Source of the DNA: Candidatus Sericytochromatia bacterium S15B-MN24 CBMW_12
GTDB taxonomy: Bacteria > Cyanobacteriota > Sericytochromatia > S15B-MN24 > UBA4093
DNA length: 58,063 nucleotides
NCBI GenBank assembly: GCA_002083825.1
Contig: DAZV01000008.1
Coordinates: 9,711 to 67,773 of the forward strand
Direction of reading: 5' to 3'
Of the stretch, positions 15,032 through 23,770 are shown in pieces. A program made the translations under genes and the position numbers. The first letter of the stretch is position 1. Each line of letters begins with the position of its first letter. Below the pieces are notes generated by a model. It made no database searches, was not told the origin of the DNA, and saw only the letters and a list, made by a program, of their open reading frames with translations.

Positions 15032-15646
15032 ATGAGCAGCACGAACTTTTGGGATACCCGTTTCGGTCAGGAGGAGTTCGTCTACGGGCGGGAGCCGAAT
15101 GCCTTCTTGGCGGAGCATCATCTGGTCTTTCCGAAGGGGGCGCGGGTCCTGAGCCTGGGAGAAGGCGAGGGGCGCAACGCGGTTTTTCTCGCCCGGCAGG
15201 GATACGACGTGACGGCGCTCGATTCTTCCGAGGCGGGCATGCGGAAGCTCTCGACGCTTGCCTCCCAGGGCGGGGTGCTGGTTTCGCAGCGGCTGGAGGA
15301 CATGAGTCGAGCGGACCTGGGCGTGTCCCGCTGGAACGGGATCGTGAACATCTTTGCTCACCTGCCTTTTGCCGAGCGGCAGGAGCTCTACGTCAAGATC
15401 CGCGCAGCCTTGAAGGGGGGAGGGGTCTTCCTGAGCGAGTGTTTCAGCCCGCGTCAGCTTGACTACGAGAGCGGGGGCCCCAGGGACGCGAATTTGCTGA
15501 TCGAGCTCGATGAGCTGCTCAAGGCGTTCGAGGGTTTCGAGATCCTGCTGGCCGAGGAAACGGGGGTCACGCTCGACGAGGGGCCGTTCCACCAGGGTCC
15601 GGCTTCGGTGATTCGCTTCGTGGCCCGAAAGCCCGTGAGCGATTGA
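15032..15646 (+). CDS. SAM-dependent methyltransferase (TehB-like)
   Basis: A 204-residue class I methyltransferase. The family opening NFWDTRFGQEEFVYGREPN at residues 5-23 is followed by motif I VLSLGEGEGRNAVFLA about residues 39-54 and motif II VTALDSS about 61. Relatives methylate thiols, tellurite or thiopurines. Given the sulfur genes on both sides, a thiol or sulfide substrate is an attractive but unproven guess. It starts 102 nt after the repressor gene with GGGGAGAGGACG before the ATG, so it could be read from the same transcript. Confidence 0.8.
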   Translation: MSSTNFWDTRFGQEEFVYGREPNAFLAEHHLVFPKGARVLSLGEGEGRNAVFLARQGYDVTALDSSEAGMRKLSTLASQGGVLVSQRLEDMSRADLGVSRWNGIVNIFAHLPFAERQELYVKIRAALKGGGVFLSECFSPRQLDYESGGPRDANLLIELDELLKAFEGFEILLAEETGVTLDEGPFHQGPASVIRFVARKPVSD

Positions 15647-15712
15647 CGAGTCGCCCTCGCTCCGGCACCATGGTTCGGGCGAAACGGGCGCCTCGACTTG
15701 AAAGGACCTGAC

Positions 15713-16246
15713 ATGAAGTCAATGACCAAGTGGATCCTCGTCGCCGTGCTCGCGCTGATCGCGCTGAGCGCGGGTGCGACGTTTCTCTTCTTTCCGGGCG
15801 GAACCGCTCGTCAGGCGACCGGGAACGCCGATGCCAAGATGGCTCCCGATTTCACCCTGCCTTTGGCGCGGGGAGAGGGAACGCTTTCCCTTTCCGAGTA
15901 CAAGGGAAACGTGGTGCTGGTGAACTTCTGGGCCACCTGGTGCCCGCCATGCCGCGAGGAGATTCCCGCGTTCATCAAGGTGCGGGACGCGCTGCATGCC
16001 CAGGGGTTCGAGATTCTAGGAATTTCGGTGGATGAGGGGGGCCCGAGCGTGGTGCTTCCCTTCGCCCAGGAGTATGGCATCACGTATCCGCTGGCGATGG
16101 GGAATCAGGCGGTGGCCCAGGATTACGGCGGAATCCGGGGGATTCCGACCTCCTTCTTGGTGGATCGCCAGGGTCGGATCGTCGACAAGTACGTCGGGCC
16201 CATCGATGCCCAGACCCTGGAAGAGGCGGTCAAGGCGCTTCTCTGA
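15713..16246 (+). CDS. TlpA-like thioredoxin-fold protein 2
   Basis: A 177-residue membrane-anchored thioredoxin. The N-terminal anchor is about residues 7-27, FWATWCPPCREEIP carries the redox Cys pair, and GIRGIPTSFLVD holds the cis-Pro. It shares long stretches with TlpA-like protein 1 (for example QGFEILGI, EYGI-YPLA and DYGGIRGIPTSFL), so the two are paralogues flanking the rhodanese-repressor operon. The ATG at 15713 follows AAAGGA by 6 nt; the TTG at 15698 is not favoured. Likely role: reducing envelope disulfides or persulfides. A perfect palindromic terminator follows. Confidence 0.88.
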   Translation: MKSMTKWILVAVLALIALSAGATFLFFPGGTARQATGNADAKMAPDFTLPLARGEGTLSLSEYKGNVVLVNFWATWCPPCREEIPAFIKVRDALHAQGFEILGISVDEGGPSVVLPFAQEYGITYPLAMGNQAVAQDYGGIRGIPTSFLVDRQGRIVDKYVGPIDAQTLEEAVKALL

Positions 16247-16264
16247 TCGGGCTTCGAAAAGACG

Positions 16265-16293
16265 GGGGAGGGGTGCGGACCGCACCCCTCCCC
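16265..16293. terminator. Bidirectional palindromic terminator
   Basis: GGGGAGGGGTGCGG (16265-16278) and CCGCACCCCTCCCC (16280-16293) form a perfect 14-bp dyad between convergent genes. The plus side is followed by ttcagttttc. Confidence 0.75.
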
Positions 16294-16294
16294 T

Positions 16295-16546
16295 TCAGTT
16301 TTCGACGTGGCCCTGCAGGTGGGCCACCACGTGGTCGAATTCCGCTGGGTCGTCGATGGAGGTGAGGGTCTCGTTCTCGACCCGGAGGATGACCACGGTG
16401 CCGGGCTCGACCTCGGCGTCCTCGCCCGGTGAGAGCAGCGCGTAGGAGCTCTCGTGGATTCTCACCACGTTGAGCAGGGTGAAATCCTGCTGGTTGCCGG
16501 TCTCATCGACCAGGGTCACGACCTGGGAATGCTCTTCAGCTGCCAA
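16295..16546 (-). CDS. DUF1292 domain protein
   Basis: An 83-residue acidic protein of the DUF1292 (YrzB-like) family, with VVTLVDETGNQQDFTLLNVV, YALLSPGEDAEVEPGTVVIL, and the C-terminal DDPAEFDHV. Its function is unknown. I place the start at TTG 16546 because AGGAGG lies 5 nt upstream and the family's domain begins there; the frame continues to 16693 without a ribosome site. It lies 154 nt downstream of the sensor kinase gene on the same strand. Confidence 0.8.
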   Translation of the reverse strand: MAAEEHSQVVTLVDETGNQQDFTLLNVVRIHESSYALLSPGEDAEVEPGTVVILRVENETLTSIDDPAEFDHVVAHLQGHVEN

Positions 16547-16699
16547 GGGAACCTCCTTTAGACGAAGGCGGGGCGCTGGAAGCCACCGACCCGACCTGAA
16601 CCATGGCGAGAGGGTCATGGTAGCGAATGCCCGCGCCCGGGAAATCGCAGGGATCCACGAAGAATCCACGGGGATCTGGGCGAAACGCCCCAAGGCCTG

Positions 16700-18457
16700 T
16701 CAGGTGGGCACGCCCCAGCGGGTGGTGGGGAGGGTGACGAAGAAGGTCGATCCCTTGTTGGGGCGGCTGGTGAAGCCGAAGAGGCCGCCGGCCGAGTTGA
16801 CCAGCTTCTTGACGTTGGCGAGGCCGATACCGGAGCCGTCGGTCGTTTCGGATCCCCTGAAGCCGAGTTGCCCTATCTTGGGCTGGAACTCCAGGGGGAT
16901 GCCGGGTCCGTCGTCGGCGACGTAAAGGGTGGCCCAACCATCCGAAAGGGCGGCCCAGAGCCGGATGGTGGATCCTTTCGGCGTGTACCGGTGGGCGTTG
17001 TCGAGGAGGTTGCCCAGGATCTGCTCGAGCTGGACCTCGGAAACGGTGAGTTGTTCCCCCGCGGGAACGGGAACGACTTCGAGAATTTGCGCGCTCGAGG
17101 TGAAAAGGGGCTCGAACTGCGTCCCGAGCTGAGCGAGGGCCGTCGAGAGCTCCGTGGGGATCAGGGCCGGTCGGCCCTGGGAGTTCTTCACCCATGCCAG
17201 CTTCTCCTTGAGAAAGTTGGAGATAAAGGAGATCTGGCGGTCGATGGCCGCCACCCCCAGGAGGATCTCCGGGCGGTCGGCGCCCACCGTTTCGATGTCC
17301 TCGTTGATCAGGCTGATGGCCTGGGTGGAGTTGCGGAGGTCGTGGACGATCTGCCGGATCAGGGCCTCGCGCTCCTTGGCGACTTCCTCGGCGAGGATCC
17401 GTTCGGAGTGGGCGGTGGCCTCCTGCTTGATCAGGCGCTGGTTGACGATGGCGAGCGCCACCAGCTCCGCTACGCCGAGCGAGAGCTCATTCTCCTCTTC
17501 CTGAAGGACGTGGCGGGCTCCATCCCAGAGCAGCACGAGAATGCCGCAGGCGTTGCCTTCCAGGAGGATGGGGACGCCCAGGAAAGAGGCCGAGCGATTG
17601 TCCATGCCGAGGATCTTCGCCTCGGAGTCGGTGAGAGGGGAATCGTGGAGATCCTGGATGAACATGGGGCTGCGCTCCAGCAGCACCTCGGAGAAGAGGC
17701 CCTCGTAAACGCGGGAGGTCGGGTGGTCTTCGCTCGGAAAGTGGGAGAGGCTGGTGATGGCCGCGAGGCGGAAGGCGCTGTTGCTCTCGTCGATCGTCAG
17801 GACGGCGGCGGTGTCCGGCTGCGCGAACTGCCAGGTGACGTCGGCGATTTCCTGCAGGACGGCAGCCAGGTTGTGTTCGCTGCGAACGGCCTTGGCGACC
17901 TTGAGGAGCACCTCGGCCTTCTGGCGGAGCCTGACCTCCTTGGACATGAAGCGCGCATTGGCCATGGCGATGCCCGTCAAGTCGGCGATCGCCTGGGCCA
18001 TGGCCTGGTCGTTCTCGTCGAAACGCCGGGAAGGGACCGTGCTTCCCGAGGCGAGGTAGCCCAGGAGCTTGCCACCGCTTCGCACCGGAACGGCGAGGTA
18101 GGAGTGGACGTTCGCGACCTGCAGGTATTCGGAGGGAAAATCCGGATTCTGACGGGTATCCGGAATCAGCATGGACTCTCCCTCGGTGGCCGCGTGCGCC
18201 GTGAGGCTTTTCGCGCAGGTGAGCAGCCCGTGATGGAGGAGCTGCGCGAGCACGTTCTGAAACTCGGGGTCGGTGGCGTAGATAGCCTGCGGGACGAGCT
18301 TGCCCACGCCTTCCTCCACGGCGAAGAGCGCGGCGGAGTTTCCCAGGACCTCCGTGGCCTTGCGGACCACCTGGCCGATGATGGCCTCGTAGTCGTGGGT
18401 GGAGTTGACGATCTGGCTCGTTTCGACCAGGAAGGTGATTTGAGGCTTCTGAGGCAT
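16700..18457 (-). CDS. GAF-domain sensor histidine kinase
   Basis: A soluble sensor kinase of about 585 residues. Two GAF-type sensory domains (about residues 10-165 and 190-345) are followed by a helical linker and a kinase core: H-box RQIVHDLRNSTQAI, N-box ILGNLLDNAHRYTPK, G1 VADDGPGIP and G2 GSGIGLANVKKL. No membrane segments are seen, so it senses a cytoplasmic cue. No response regulator is adjacent, making it an orphan here. The start is uncertain: ATG at 18457 (MPQKPQITF) follows GAAGGA at some distance, while ATG at 18517 lacks a ribosome site. It is divergent from purB. Confidence 0.85.
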   Translation of the reverse strand: MPQKPQITFLVETSQIVNSTHDYEAIIGQVVRKATEVLGNSAALFAVEEGVGKLVPQAIYATDPEFQNVLAQLLHHGLLTCAKSLTAHAATEGESMLIPDTRQNPDFPSEYLQVANVHSYLAVPVRSGGKLLGYLASGSTVPSRRFDENDQAMAQAIADLTGIAMANARFMSKEVRLRQKAEVLLKVAKAVRSEHNLAAVLQEIADVTWQFAQPDTAAVLTIDESNSAFRLAAITSLSHFPSEDHPTSRVYEGLFSEVLLERSPMFIQDLHDSPLTDSEAKILGMDNRSASFLGVPILLEGNACGILVLLWDGARHVLQEEENELSLGVAELVALAIVNQRLIKQEATAHSERILAEEVAKEREALIRQIVHDLRNSTQAISLINEDIETVGADRPEILLGVAAIDRQISFISNFLKEKLAWVKNSQGRPALIPTELSTALAQLGTQFEPLFTSSAQILEVVPVPAGEQLTVSEVQLEQILGNLLDNAHRYTPKGSTIRLWAALSDGWATLYVADDGPGIPLEFQPKIGQLGFRGSETTDGSGIGLANVKKLVNSAGGLFGFTSRPNKGSTFFVTLPTTRWGVPT

Positions 18458-18552
18458 AAGTTTGCTTGAGATTCCTTCGTGAAGGGGCTTTCGGCTCTCG
18501 GCGCCAGGCCTTACCATGATAAGGTCCGGGTTCCGCTATTGTACAAGGATTC

Positions 18553-19956
18553 ATGATGAGTTTGACCGCCATTTCCCCGCTCGACGGCCGCTACCGCTCC
18601 AAGGTTCAGGCCCTGAGCGACTATTTCTCGGAGTTTGCCCTCCATCGCTACCGGGTCTTGGTCGAGGTCGAGGTCTTCATCGCCCTCCTGGGAGCCATCC
18701 ACCGGGACCTCAATCGCTTCGGCCCCGACGCCTTCGCTCGCCTGCGCTCCCTCTACGAGGAGTTCGACGTCGTCCACGCCGAGGAGATCAAGCAGATCGA
18801 GCGCCAGACCAACCACGACATGAAGGCGGTCGAATACTACCTCAAGGAGCGCATCCGGAAGATTCCGGGCCTGGCCTCCGAGGTGGAACTCGTCCACTTC
18901 GGCCTCACCTCCGAGGACGTCAGCAACCTCGCCTACGCCTGCATGCTGCGCGACGCCACGCGCGACCTCATGCTGCCGGCGGCCCTCGACGTGCTTCAGG
19001 CCATCCGGGATCTCGCCGCGCGCAACAAGACCGTGCCCATGCTCGCGCGCACCCACGGACAGAGCGCCACCCCCACCACCATGGGCAAGGAGATGGCGGT
19101 CTTCGCTCATCGGTTGCTGCCCGAGCTCACCGCGCTCCACCGCTTCCAGCTGACCGGCAAGCTCAACGGCGCGACCGGAACGTTCGGGGCGCTGGCGATC
19201 GCCTACCCCGACGTCGACTGGATCGCCTTCTCCGAGCAGGTCATCCGCCGCCTGGAGCTGGTCCCCAACCTGATCACCACCCAGATCGAACCCCACGACC
19301 GCATCGCCGCCCTCTCGGACCACTTCCGCCGAATCAACCACATCCTCCTCGACTTCGATCAGGACATGTGGCGCTACGTCTCCGACGGCTACTTCCGCCA
19401 GAAGCCCGTGCCCGGCGAAATCGGCTCCTCGGCCATGCCCCACAAGGTCAATCCCATCGACTTCGAGAACTCCGAGGGAAACCTGGGCCTCGCCAACGCC
19501 CTCTTCGCCTTCTTCGGAGAAAAGCTCACCAAGAGCCGCCTCCAGCGCGATCTCTCCGACAGCACCGTCCTGCGCAACCTCGGAGTCGCCTTCGCTCACG
19601 CCTTGCTGGCTTACAAGAGCATCGTCCAGGGCATCCGGCGCCTCGAGCCGGACGCCGCATGCATGCGCGCCGATCTCGACGCCCATCCGGAAGTCCTGGC
19701 CGAGGCCTACCAGACCGTGCTGCGCGCCAAGGGGCACGTCATGCCTTACGAAAAGCTCTCCCGCCTGACCCGCGGGCAAGCCGTGACGCTCGAGTCCCTG
19801 CACGCCTTCGTGGCGGAACTCGACGTCGACGCCGAGACCCGAGAGCGCCTGCGGGGCCTGACGCCAGCGACTTACGTCGGGTTGGCTCCCCAACTCACCG
19901 AGCTTGCCCTCACGGAAATCGACGAACTCTTGCTGCACCTCCGTCATGAGCATTGA
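18553..19956 (+). CDS. purB: Adenylosuccinate lyase
   Basis: PurB cleaves adenylosuccinate and SAICAR in purine biosynthesis. The 467-residue protein begins LTAISPLDGRYRSKVQALS and has the fumarase/aspartase superfamily signature GSSAMPHKVNPIDFENSEGN about residues 295-314. The HGQSATPTTMGKE segment about residue 170 carries the catalytic His. Length and layout match the E. coli-type PurB branch. Start: ATG 18553 (or 18556) following AAGGATTC. It is divergent from the kinase, and the DUF486 gene starts 18 nt after its stop. Confidence 0.97.
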   Translation: MMSLTAISPLDGRYRSKVQALSDYFSEFALHRYRVLVEVEVFIALLGAIHRDLNRFGPDAFARLRSLYEEFDVVHAEEIKQIERQTNHDMKAVEYYLKERIRKIPGLASEVELVHFGLTSEDVSNLAYACMLRDATRDLMLPAALDVLQAIRDLAARNKTVPMLARTHGQSATPTTMGKEMAVFAHRLLPELTALHRFQLTGKLNGATGTFGALAIAYPDVDWIAFSEQVIRRLELVPNLITTQIEPHDRIAALSDHFRRINHILLDFDQDMWRYVSDGYFRQKPVPGEIGSSAMPHKVNPIDFENSEGNLGLANALFAFFGEKLTKSRLQRDLSDSTVLRNLGVAFAHALLAYKSIVQGIRRLEPDAACMRADLDAHPEVLAEAYQTVLRAKGHVMPYEKLSRLTRGQAVTLESLHAFVAELDVDAETRERLRGLTPATYVGLAPQLTELALTEIDELLLHLRHEH

Positions 19957-19974
19957 GCGAGCGGGCCTGAGGCG

Positions 19975-20304
19975 ATGAAAACCCTGGTCCTGCTTCTCCT
20001 CTCGAACGTCTTCATGACCTTCGCGTGGTACGGGCACCTGAAATTCAAGCACCTTCCCCTGCTCACCGTGATCCTCGTCAGCTGGGGAATCGCGCTCTTC
20101 GAGTACATGCTCATGGTGCCCGCCAATCGACTCGGCCATGGCCAGTTCAGCGCCGCTCAGCTCAAGACCATGCAGGAGGCCATCACCCTGGTGGTCTTCT
20201 GCGTCTTCTCCGTGACCTTCCTCAAGGAGGAGCTGCGCTGGAACACCCTGGTCGGCTTCGCCTGCATCCTGCTCGCGGTCTTCTTCGTCTTCAAGAAGTG
20301 GTGA
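19975..20304 (+). CDS. DUF486 small membrane protein
   Basis: A 109-residue protein with four membrane spans, almost wholly hydrophobic. FMTFAWYGHLKF near residue 12, GIALFEYMLMVPANRLGHG about residues 41-59, and the ending CILLAVFFVFKKW are the marks of the DUF486 family, distant relatives of DMT/SMR transporters. Substrate unknown. It follows purB closely and may share its transcript. The convergent dehydrogenase gene ends 1 nt away, so the two transcripts overlap at their 3' ends. Confidence 0.85.
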   Translation: MKTLVLLLLSNVFMTFAWYGHLKFKHLPLLTVILVSWGIALFEYMLMVPANRLGHGQFSAAQLKTMQEAITLVVFCVFSVTFLKEELRWNTLVGFACILLAVFFVFKKW

Positions 20305-20305
20305 G

Positions 20306-21160
20306 TCACCGGGTGGTTTCTCCGCCCGTCGGGGCGAGGATCTCGCCGGTGTAGTAACGCGAGTCGCTCGAGGCCAGGAAGACGTAACTGGGCGCTATCT
20401 CGGCGGGCTGGGCGGGGCGCTTCCAGACGCTCTTCGATCCGAAATCCTTGATGGTTTCCTCGCTCATCGTCGAGACGATCAGCGGAGTCCAGACGGGCCC
20501 GGGAGCCACGCAGTTGACCCGGATTCCGCGCGGGGCGACTTGCGGGGCGAGCGCCTTGGTGAAGTTGTGGATGGCCGCCTTGGTCGCCGCATAGTCGATC
20601 AGGGTGGGGTTGGGGCTGAAGGCGTTCACCGAGCCCGTGTTGATGATGGCCCCGCCGTCCGGCATGTGCTCGAGGGCGGCCTGGGTGAGCCAGACCACCG
20701 AGAAGAAGTTGGTCCGGAAGATCTCCTCCAACTGCTCCGGCATGATCTCGGCGAGGCTCGAGGTCGGGCAGTGGCGGCCGGCATTGTTGACGAGGATGTC
20801 GATTCCTCCGAGGTCCTCCACCACCTGGCGAATGACTTCCCGGCACTGGTCCCTTTTGCCGAGGTCTCCCTGGATGGCGAGGCCTTTTCGGCCTGTTTCC
20901 TCGACCCAGCGCATCGTCTCATGGGCGTCTTCGCGCTCGTTGAGGTAGGCTATCGCCACGTCGGCGCCTTCGCGCGCGAAGGCGATGGCGATGGCGCGCC
21001 CGATGCCCGAATCTCCCCCGGTGACGAGGGCCTTCTTCCCCAGGAGTTTTTTCGATCCCTGGTAGCTTTGCTCGCCATGATCGGCCGGAGGGGTCATTCC
21101 CTTCTCGCTTCCCGGCCAATCCTGCTTTTGAGGGGGTTTATCCCCTTTCGCCCTCGCCAT
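20306..21160 (-). CDS. Short-chain dehydrogenase, general-stress type (YhdF/YdaD-like)
   Basis: A 284-residue SDR with a polar N-terminal extension of about 40 residues (PPQKQDWPGSEKGMTPPADH), typical of the Bacillus GSP39/YdaD and E. coli YghA group. TGGDSGIGRA is the cofactor motif about residues 47-56, followed by NNAG about 125, Ser in INTGSVNAF, and YAATK. The ending YYTGEILAPTGGE matches the family. These enzymes reduce aldehydes or sugars during osmotic or oxidative stress, and the substrate here is not known. Convergent with DUF486. Confidence 0.88.
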   Translation of the reverse strand: MARAKGDKPPQKQDWPGSEKGMTPPADHGEQSYQGSKKLLGKKALVTGGDSGIGRAIAIAFAREGADVAIAYLNEREDAHETMRWVEETGRKGLAIQGDLGKRDQCREVIRQVVEDLGGIDILVNNAGRHCPTSSLAEIMPEQLEEIFRTNFFSVVWLTQAALEHMPDGGAIINTGSVNAFSPNPTLIDYAATKAAIHNFTKALAPQVAPRGIRVNCVAPGPVWTPLIVSTMSEETIKDFGSKSVWKRPAQPAEIAPSYVFLASSDSRYYTGEILAPTGGETTR

Positions 21161-21273
21161 GATCCCCTCCTTCCGAGCCCCGCCGGCGGGGCTGCGGGAG
21201 CATCATCGGACTCGAGGGCGTGGGTCGTCAACGCTCGCCTCGACATGGCGACACCGACATGGCCTTCATGCCG

Positions 21274-21306
21274 AACGGTCCGGCGGGACCTGCCCGCCGG
21301 ACCGTT
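21274..21306. terminator. Perfect 14-bp hairpin
   Basis: AACGGTCCGGCGGG (21274-21287) and CCCGCCGGACCGTT (21293-21306) with a 5-nt loop. It lies 21 nt beyond the stop of the fragment at 21328 on the minus strand. There is no T-run, so termination is uncertain. Confidence 0.5.
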
Positions 21307-21327
21307 AGAGTGTTGAAGCGTGCGACT

Positions 21328-21474
21328 TTAGCGGGTCAGTGCCGCGAGGTCGAGTTCCGCCTCGGAATAGCGGCTGTACTGAGGAAAGTAGGAGATCAGG
21401 TTGAGATAGTTCACGATGGCCTCGGTTCGGGAATCTATACAGCCCGGAGGGGCTGGAGCGGCACGCTGGTCGCG
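21328..21474 (-). pseudogene. 3' remnant of an unidentified gene, or a 28-residue small protein
   Basis: The 430-bp gap between the dehydrogenase and the lipoprotein operon contains a minus-strand frame that reads like a natural protein end (AIVNYLNLISYFPQYSRY, then SEAELDLAALTR) and stops with TAA at 21330-21328. Upstream it is open only to a TGA at 21477, with no ATG. A GTG at 21414 preceded by GAGG could start a 28-residue peptide. Otherwise it is the tail of a deleted gene. The rest of the gap shows nothing coding. Confidence 0.3.
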
Positions 21475-21591
21475 TCATGGTATCGAGTTTGGGCGCATTT
21501 CCGCGGCCCATGGCCTCATTCTACGCTTGGTCGTGCCGCGGATTGCTAAGGGTCGGCTGTCATGAGGTTAAAGAAACGCTAAATCTCCTGA

Positions 21592-23760
21592 CTAGCGGAA
21601 CTTCACCCGGCGCATGATGAGCGAGCGGTCAGGATCGAGCCAGAGGGCCATGCCGCCTTCCGGGGTCGGGACGAGGTTCGGGGTCTGGCTGACCTTGGCG
21701 AGCGGGTAGGCGGGACCGCTGGGAAGCCCGTTCAACCCCAGGGCCTGGACCATGGCTTGCGGGCGGTTGACGATCTGGTTGTTTTCGACGGTGCCGACCA
21801 TGCGGGCGTAGGTGAGGATGAACTGCTCGCCGTCCCAGACGAGCTTCAGAGGCCAGTTCAGGGGGTCGCTCCCGGCGATGTTGAGGTCGGCGACCTTGGT
21901 GCCCAGGCCGATCTGCTCGAGGTCGCCGCCGTAGCGATAGACCTTGAGGATGGCTCCGGAGGCCTGGACCTCCATGGCGGCGGAGAGGATGACGTTGCCG
22001 TTGGTGGCCACGGTGGTGACGCGGTTTCGTTCGTGGAGGACGGCTTTCGCCGGCGTCCCCGCGACGGGAACCAGGTCGGAATCCAGGAGATCGAGTTGGT
22101 GGGCGGTGACCCCGGCGCCGCCATTGGTGCCGAAGTGACGGGCGACGAGGAACTGATCGCCCTTGGCGGTGATCGAGAACGCGTCCTCGGTCTGGCTGTA
22201 ATACAGGATTCCGGTAGGCGTGTACACCCTTTGCTTGCTGCCGGTCGCATTTTGGCCCACGACCCGGATGGTGTTGAACCGATGGACGTGCTTCGTGCCA
22301 TCGAAGCGCAGGACTCCGAGCGCATACTGGTCGTTGCCGGCAGTCATGTCGATCAGCCGGTCGGCGTCCATCTCGCCGTCGAAGTTGAACCGGGTAAGGA
22401 CGCCCTCGGGGGCGCCGGTCAGGGGGTTCAGGGCCTGGAAGACGACGGCGTTGCGGAGCTTGCTGTTCTCGGTGATTCCCAGGCGATAAGCGATGAGGGC
22501 GCTCGTGCCGTCGGCGGTGGCGGCCACGCGCACGACGCGCTCGGATCCGTCGCTGGCGGCTGGTGTCTCGTAAGGGTTGGGAGGGGTATTGGGCGCTGGC
22601 TGGCCGTCCTTGTCGAACAGGCGCCAGTAGATCTTCTTGGTGTCGGGATTGAACCAGGAGACGAGCCAGTTCTCTCCTACCCGGGTCAGGCTGTGGTCGA
22701 TGATGCCGGCCATGACTCCGGCGGGCTTGAGGAGGTTGCCGGCCGGCGGGGCGACGATGACGTTGCGGGAGCCCACGACGCCGCCCATGTGGGCGTTGAT
22801 GACGTCGGTTCCCAGTTGGAGGGCCTGGAAGGATCCGCTGGCCGAGAGGGTTCCCACGCCGTTTCCGGAGCGGGTCCAGTCGGTGATGACGGGGTTCGGC
22901 ACCAGGACGTGAGCGTCATCCTTGCCGATGACGCTGACCGGGAAGGTATCGCCCAGCCAGGAGGCGATGGCTTCGCCGCCGTCGCGTTCGCCGCCGTCTT
23001 GCTCGCCGTCCACGCTCGGGATGAGGCTCGTGATCTCCTGGAACTCGACATAGGTTTCGCTGGGGACGCCGTCGACCCGGACCTTGATCGGGCCCGAACC
23101 GGCTCCCGCGGGGATGTCGACGGAGATGAGGTTGCCGGCGAGGACGCCTGCGACTTCCCGGCCGGAAGGGAAGACGACGACGGGGGGATCGATTCCGCGG
23201 TCGAGGTTTTGGCCGGTGATGTAAAGCTTTTGCCCGGCGGTGCCGTTGCTCGCCTCCAGGGCGATCTGGGGGGCGAAAAGGGCGGTCAGCGTGAGCGGGA
23301 TCCCCTTGGTTTCGCCCCAGCGGACGGTGATGTTGCTGGCGTCGGCGATGGCGATCGGCTTGCTGTCGAGCGTGGGCTCGGCCTCGACGTAGGCCTTGAC
23401 GACGGCCTTGTAGCCTTCTCCCACGGGCAGGTTCAGGGTCTTGGAGGCGATGGCGCTACCCGCTTCGCGGCGGATCAGCTCGCGAACGAGGGACTTGTCG
23501 TTGGCGTCCTTGAGTTCGAAGACCAGGGTCCGGGTGCTGACGGGGATCACCTGCGCGGAGAATTCGGGCAGGTCGCGCTCGGGCCAGCGGATGGCGAAGC
23601 TCAGGGTTCCCATGCGGAGGGCTTCGGGCTGGGTCGGGTCCAGGGTGGGAGGGGTACCAGCGGGGTTCGTTCCGGTGAACGCCTGGGGGAGGTTCAGGGG
23701 TACCTGGCAGCCCACCAAGGTGAAGGCGAGGCCGAGGGTGATGAGTTTGAATGCTTTCAT
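21592..23760 (-). CDS. Lipoprotein with IPT/TIG domain and beta-propeller-like repeats
   Basis: A 722-residue lipoprotein: signal peptide with lipobox LVGC (Cys18). A conserved family module LSFAIRWPERDLPEFSAQVI lies about residues 53-72, followed by a TIG-type Ig fold (GQKLYITGQNLDRG, about 215-280). A bacterial Ig-like stretch comes next. The large C-terminal region (about 345-720) of repeating beta-strand units (NWLVSWFNPDTKKIYWRLFD, DQYALGVLRFDGT, EQFILTYAR) looks like a beta-propeller. It is the second gene of a two-gene operon, 10 nt after the stop of the preceding lipoprotein gene. Likely surface or periplasmic binding; no enzyme motif. The module recurs in the proteins at 46671 and 48426. 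Confidence 0.75.
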   Translation of the reverse strand: MKAFKLITLGLAFTLVGCQVPLNLPQAFTGTNPAGTPPTLDPTQPEALRMGTLSFAIRWPERDLPEFSAQVIPVSTRTLVFELKDANDKSLVRELIRREAGSAIASKTLNLPVGEGYKAVVKAYVEAEPTLDSKPIAIADASNITVRWGETKGIPLTLTALFAPQIALEASNGTAGQKLYITGQNLDRGIDPPVVVFPSGREVAGVLAGNLISVDIPAGAGSGPIKVRVDGVPSETYVEFQEITSLIPSVDGEQDGGERDGGEAIASWLGDTFPVSVIGKDDAHVLVPNPVITDWTRSGNGVGTLSASGSFQALQLGTDVINAHMGGVVGSRNVIVAPPAGNLLKPAGVMAGIIDHSLTRVGENWLVSWFNPDTKKIYWRLFDKDGQPAPNTPPNPYETPAASDGSERVVRVAATADGTSALIAYRLGITENSKLRNAVVFQALNPLTGAPEGVLTRFNFDGEMDADRLIDMTAGNDQYALGVLRFDGTKHVHRFNTIRVVGQNATGSKQRVYTPTGILYYSQTEDAFSITAKGDQFLVARHFGTNGGAGVTAHQLDLLDSDLVPVAGTPAKAVLHERNRVTTVATNGNVILSAAMEVQASGAILKVYRYGGDLEQIGLGTKVADLNIAGSDPLNWPLKLVWDGEQFILTYARMVGTVENNQIVNRPQAMVQALGLNGLPSGPAYPLAKVSQTPNLVPTPEGGMALWLDPDRSLIMRRVKFR

Positions 23761-23770
23761 GGCTCGGCTC

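Noticed and set aside
16868..18469. Long plus-strand frame opposite the histidine kinase
   Set aside because: It is the antisense shadow of a GC-rich gene with clear kinase motifs.
18511..20139. Minus-strand frame opposite purB
   Set aside because: Shadow of purB; composition is Asp/Glu/Gly-rich and it has no motif.
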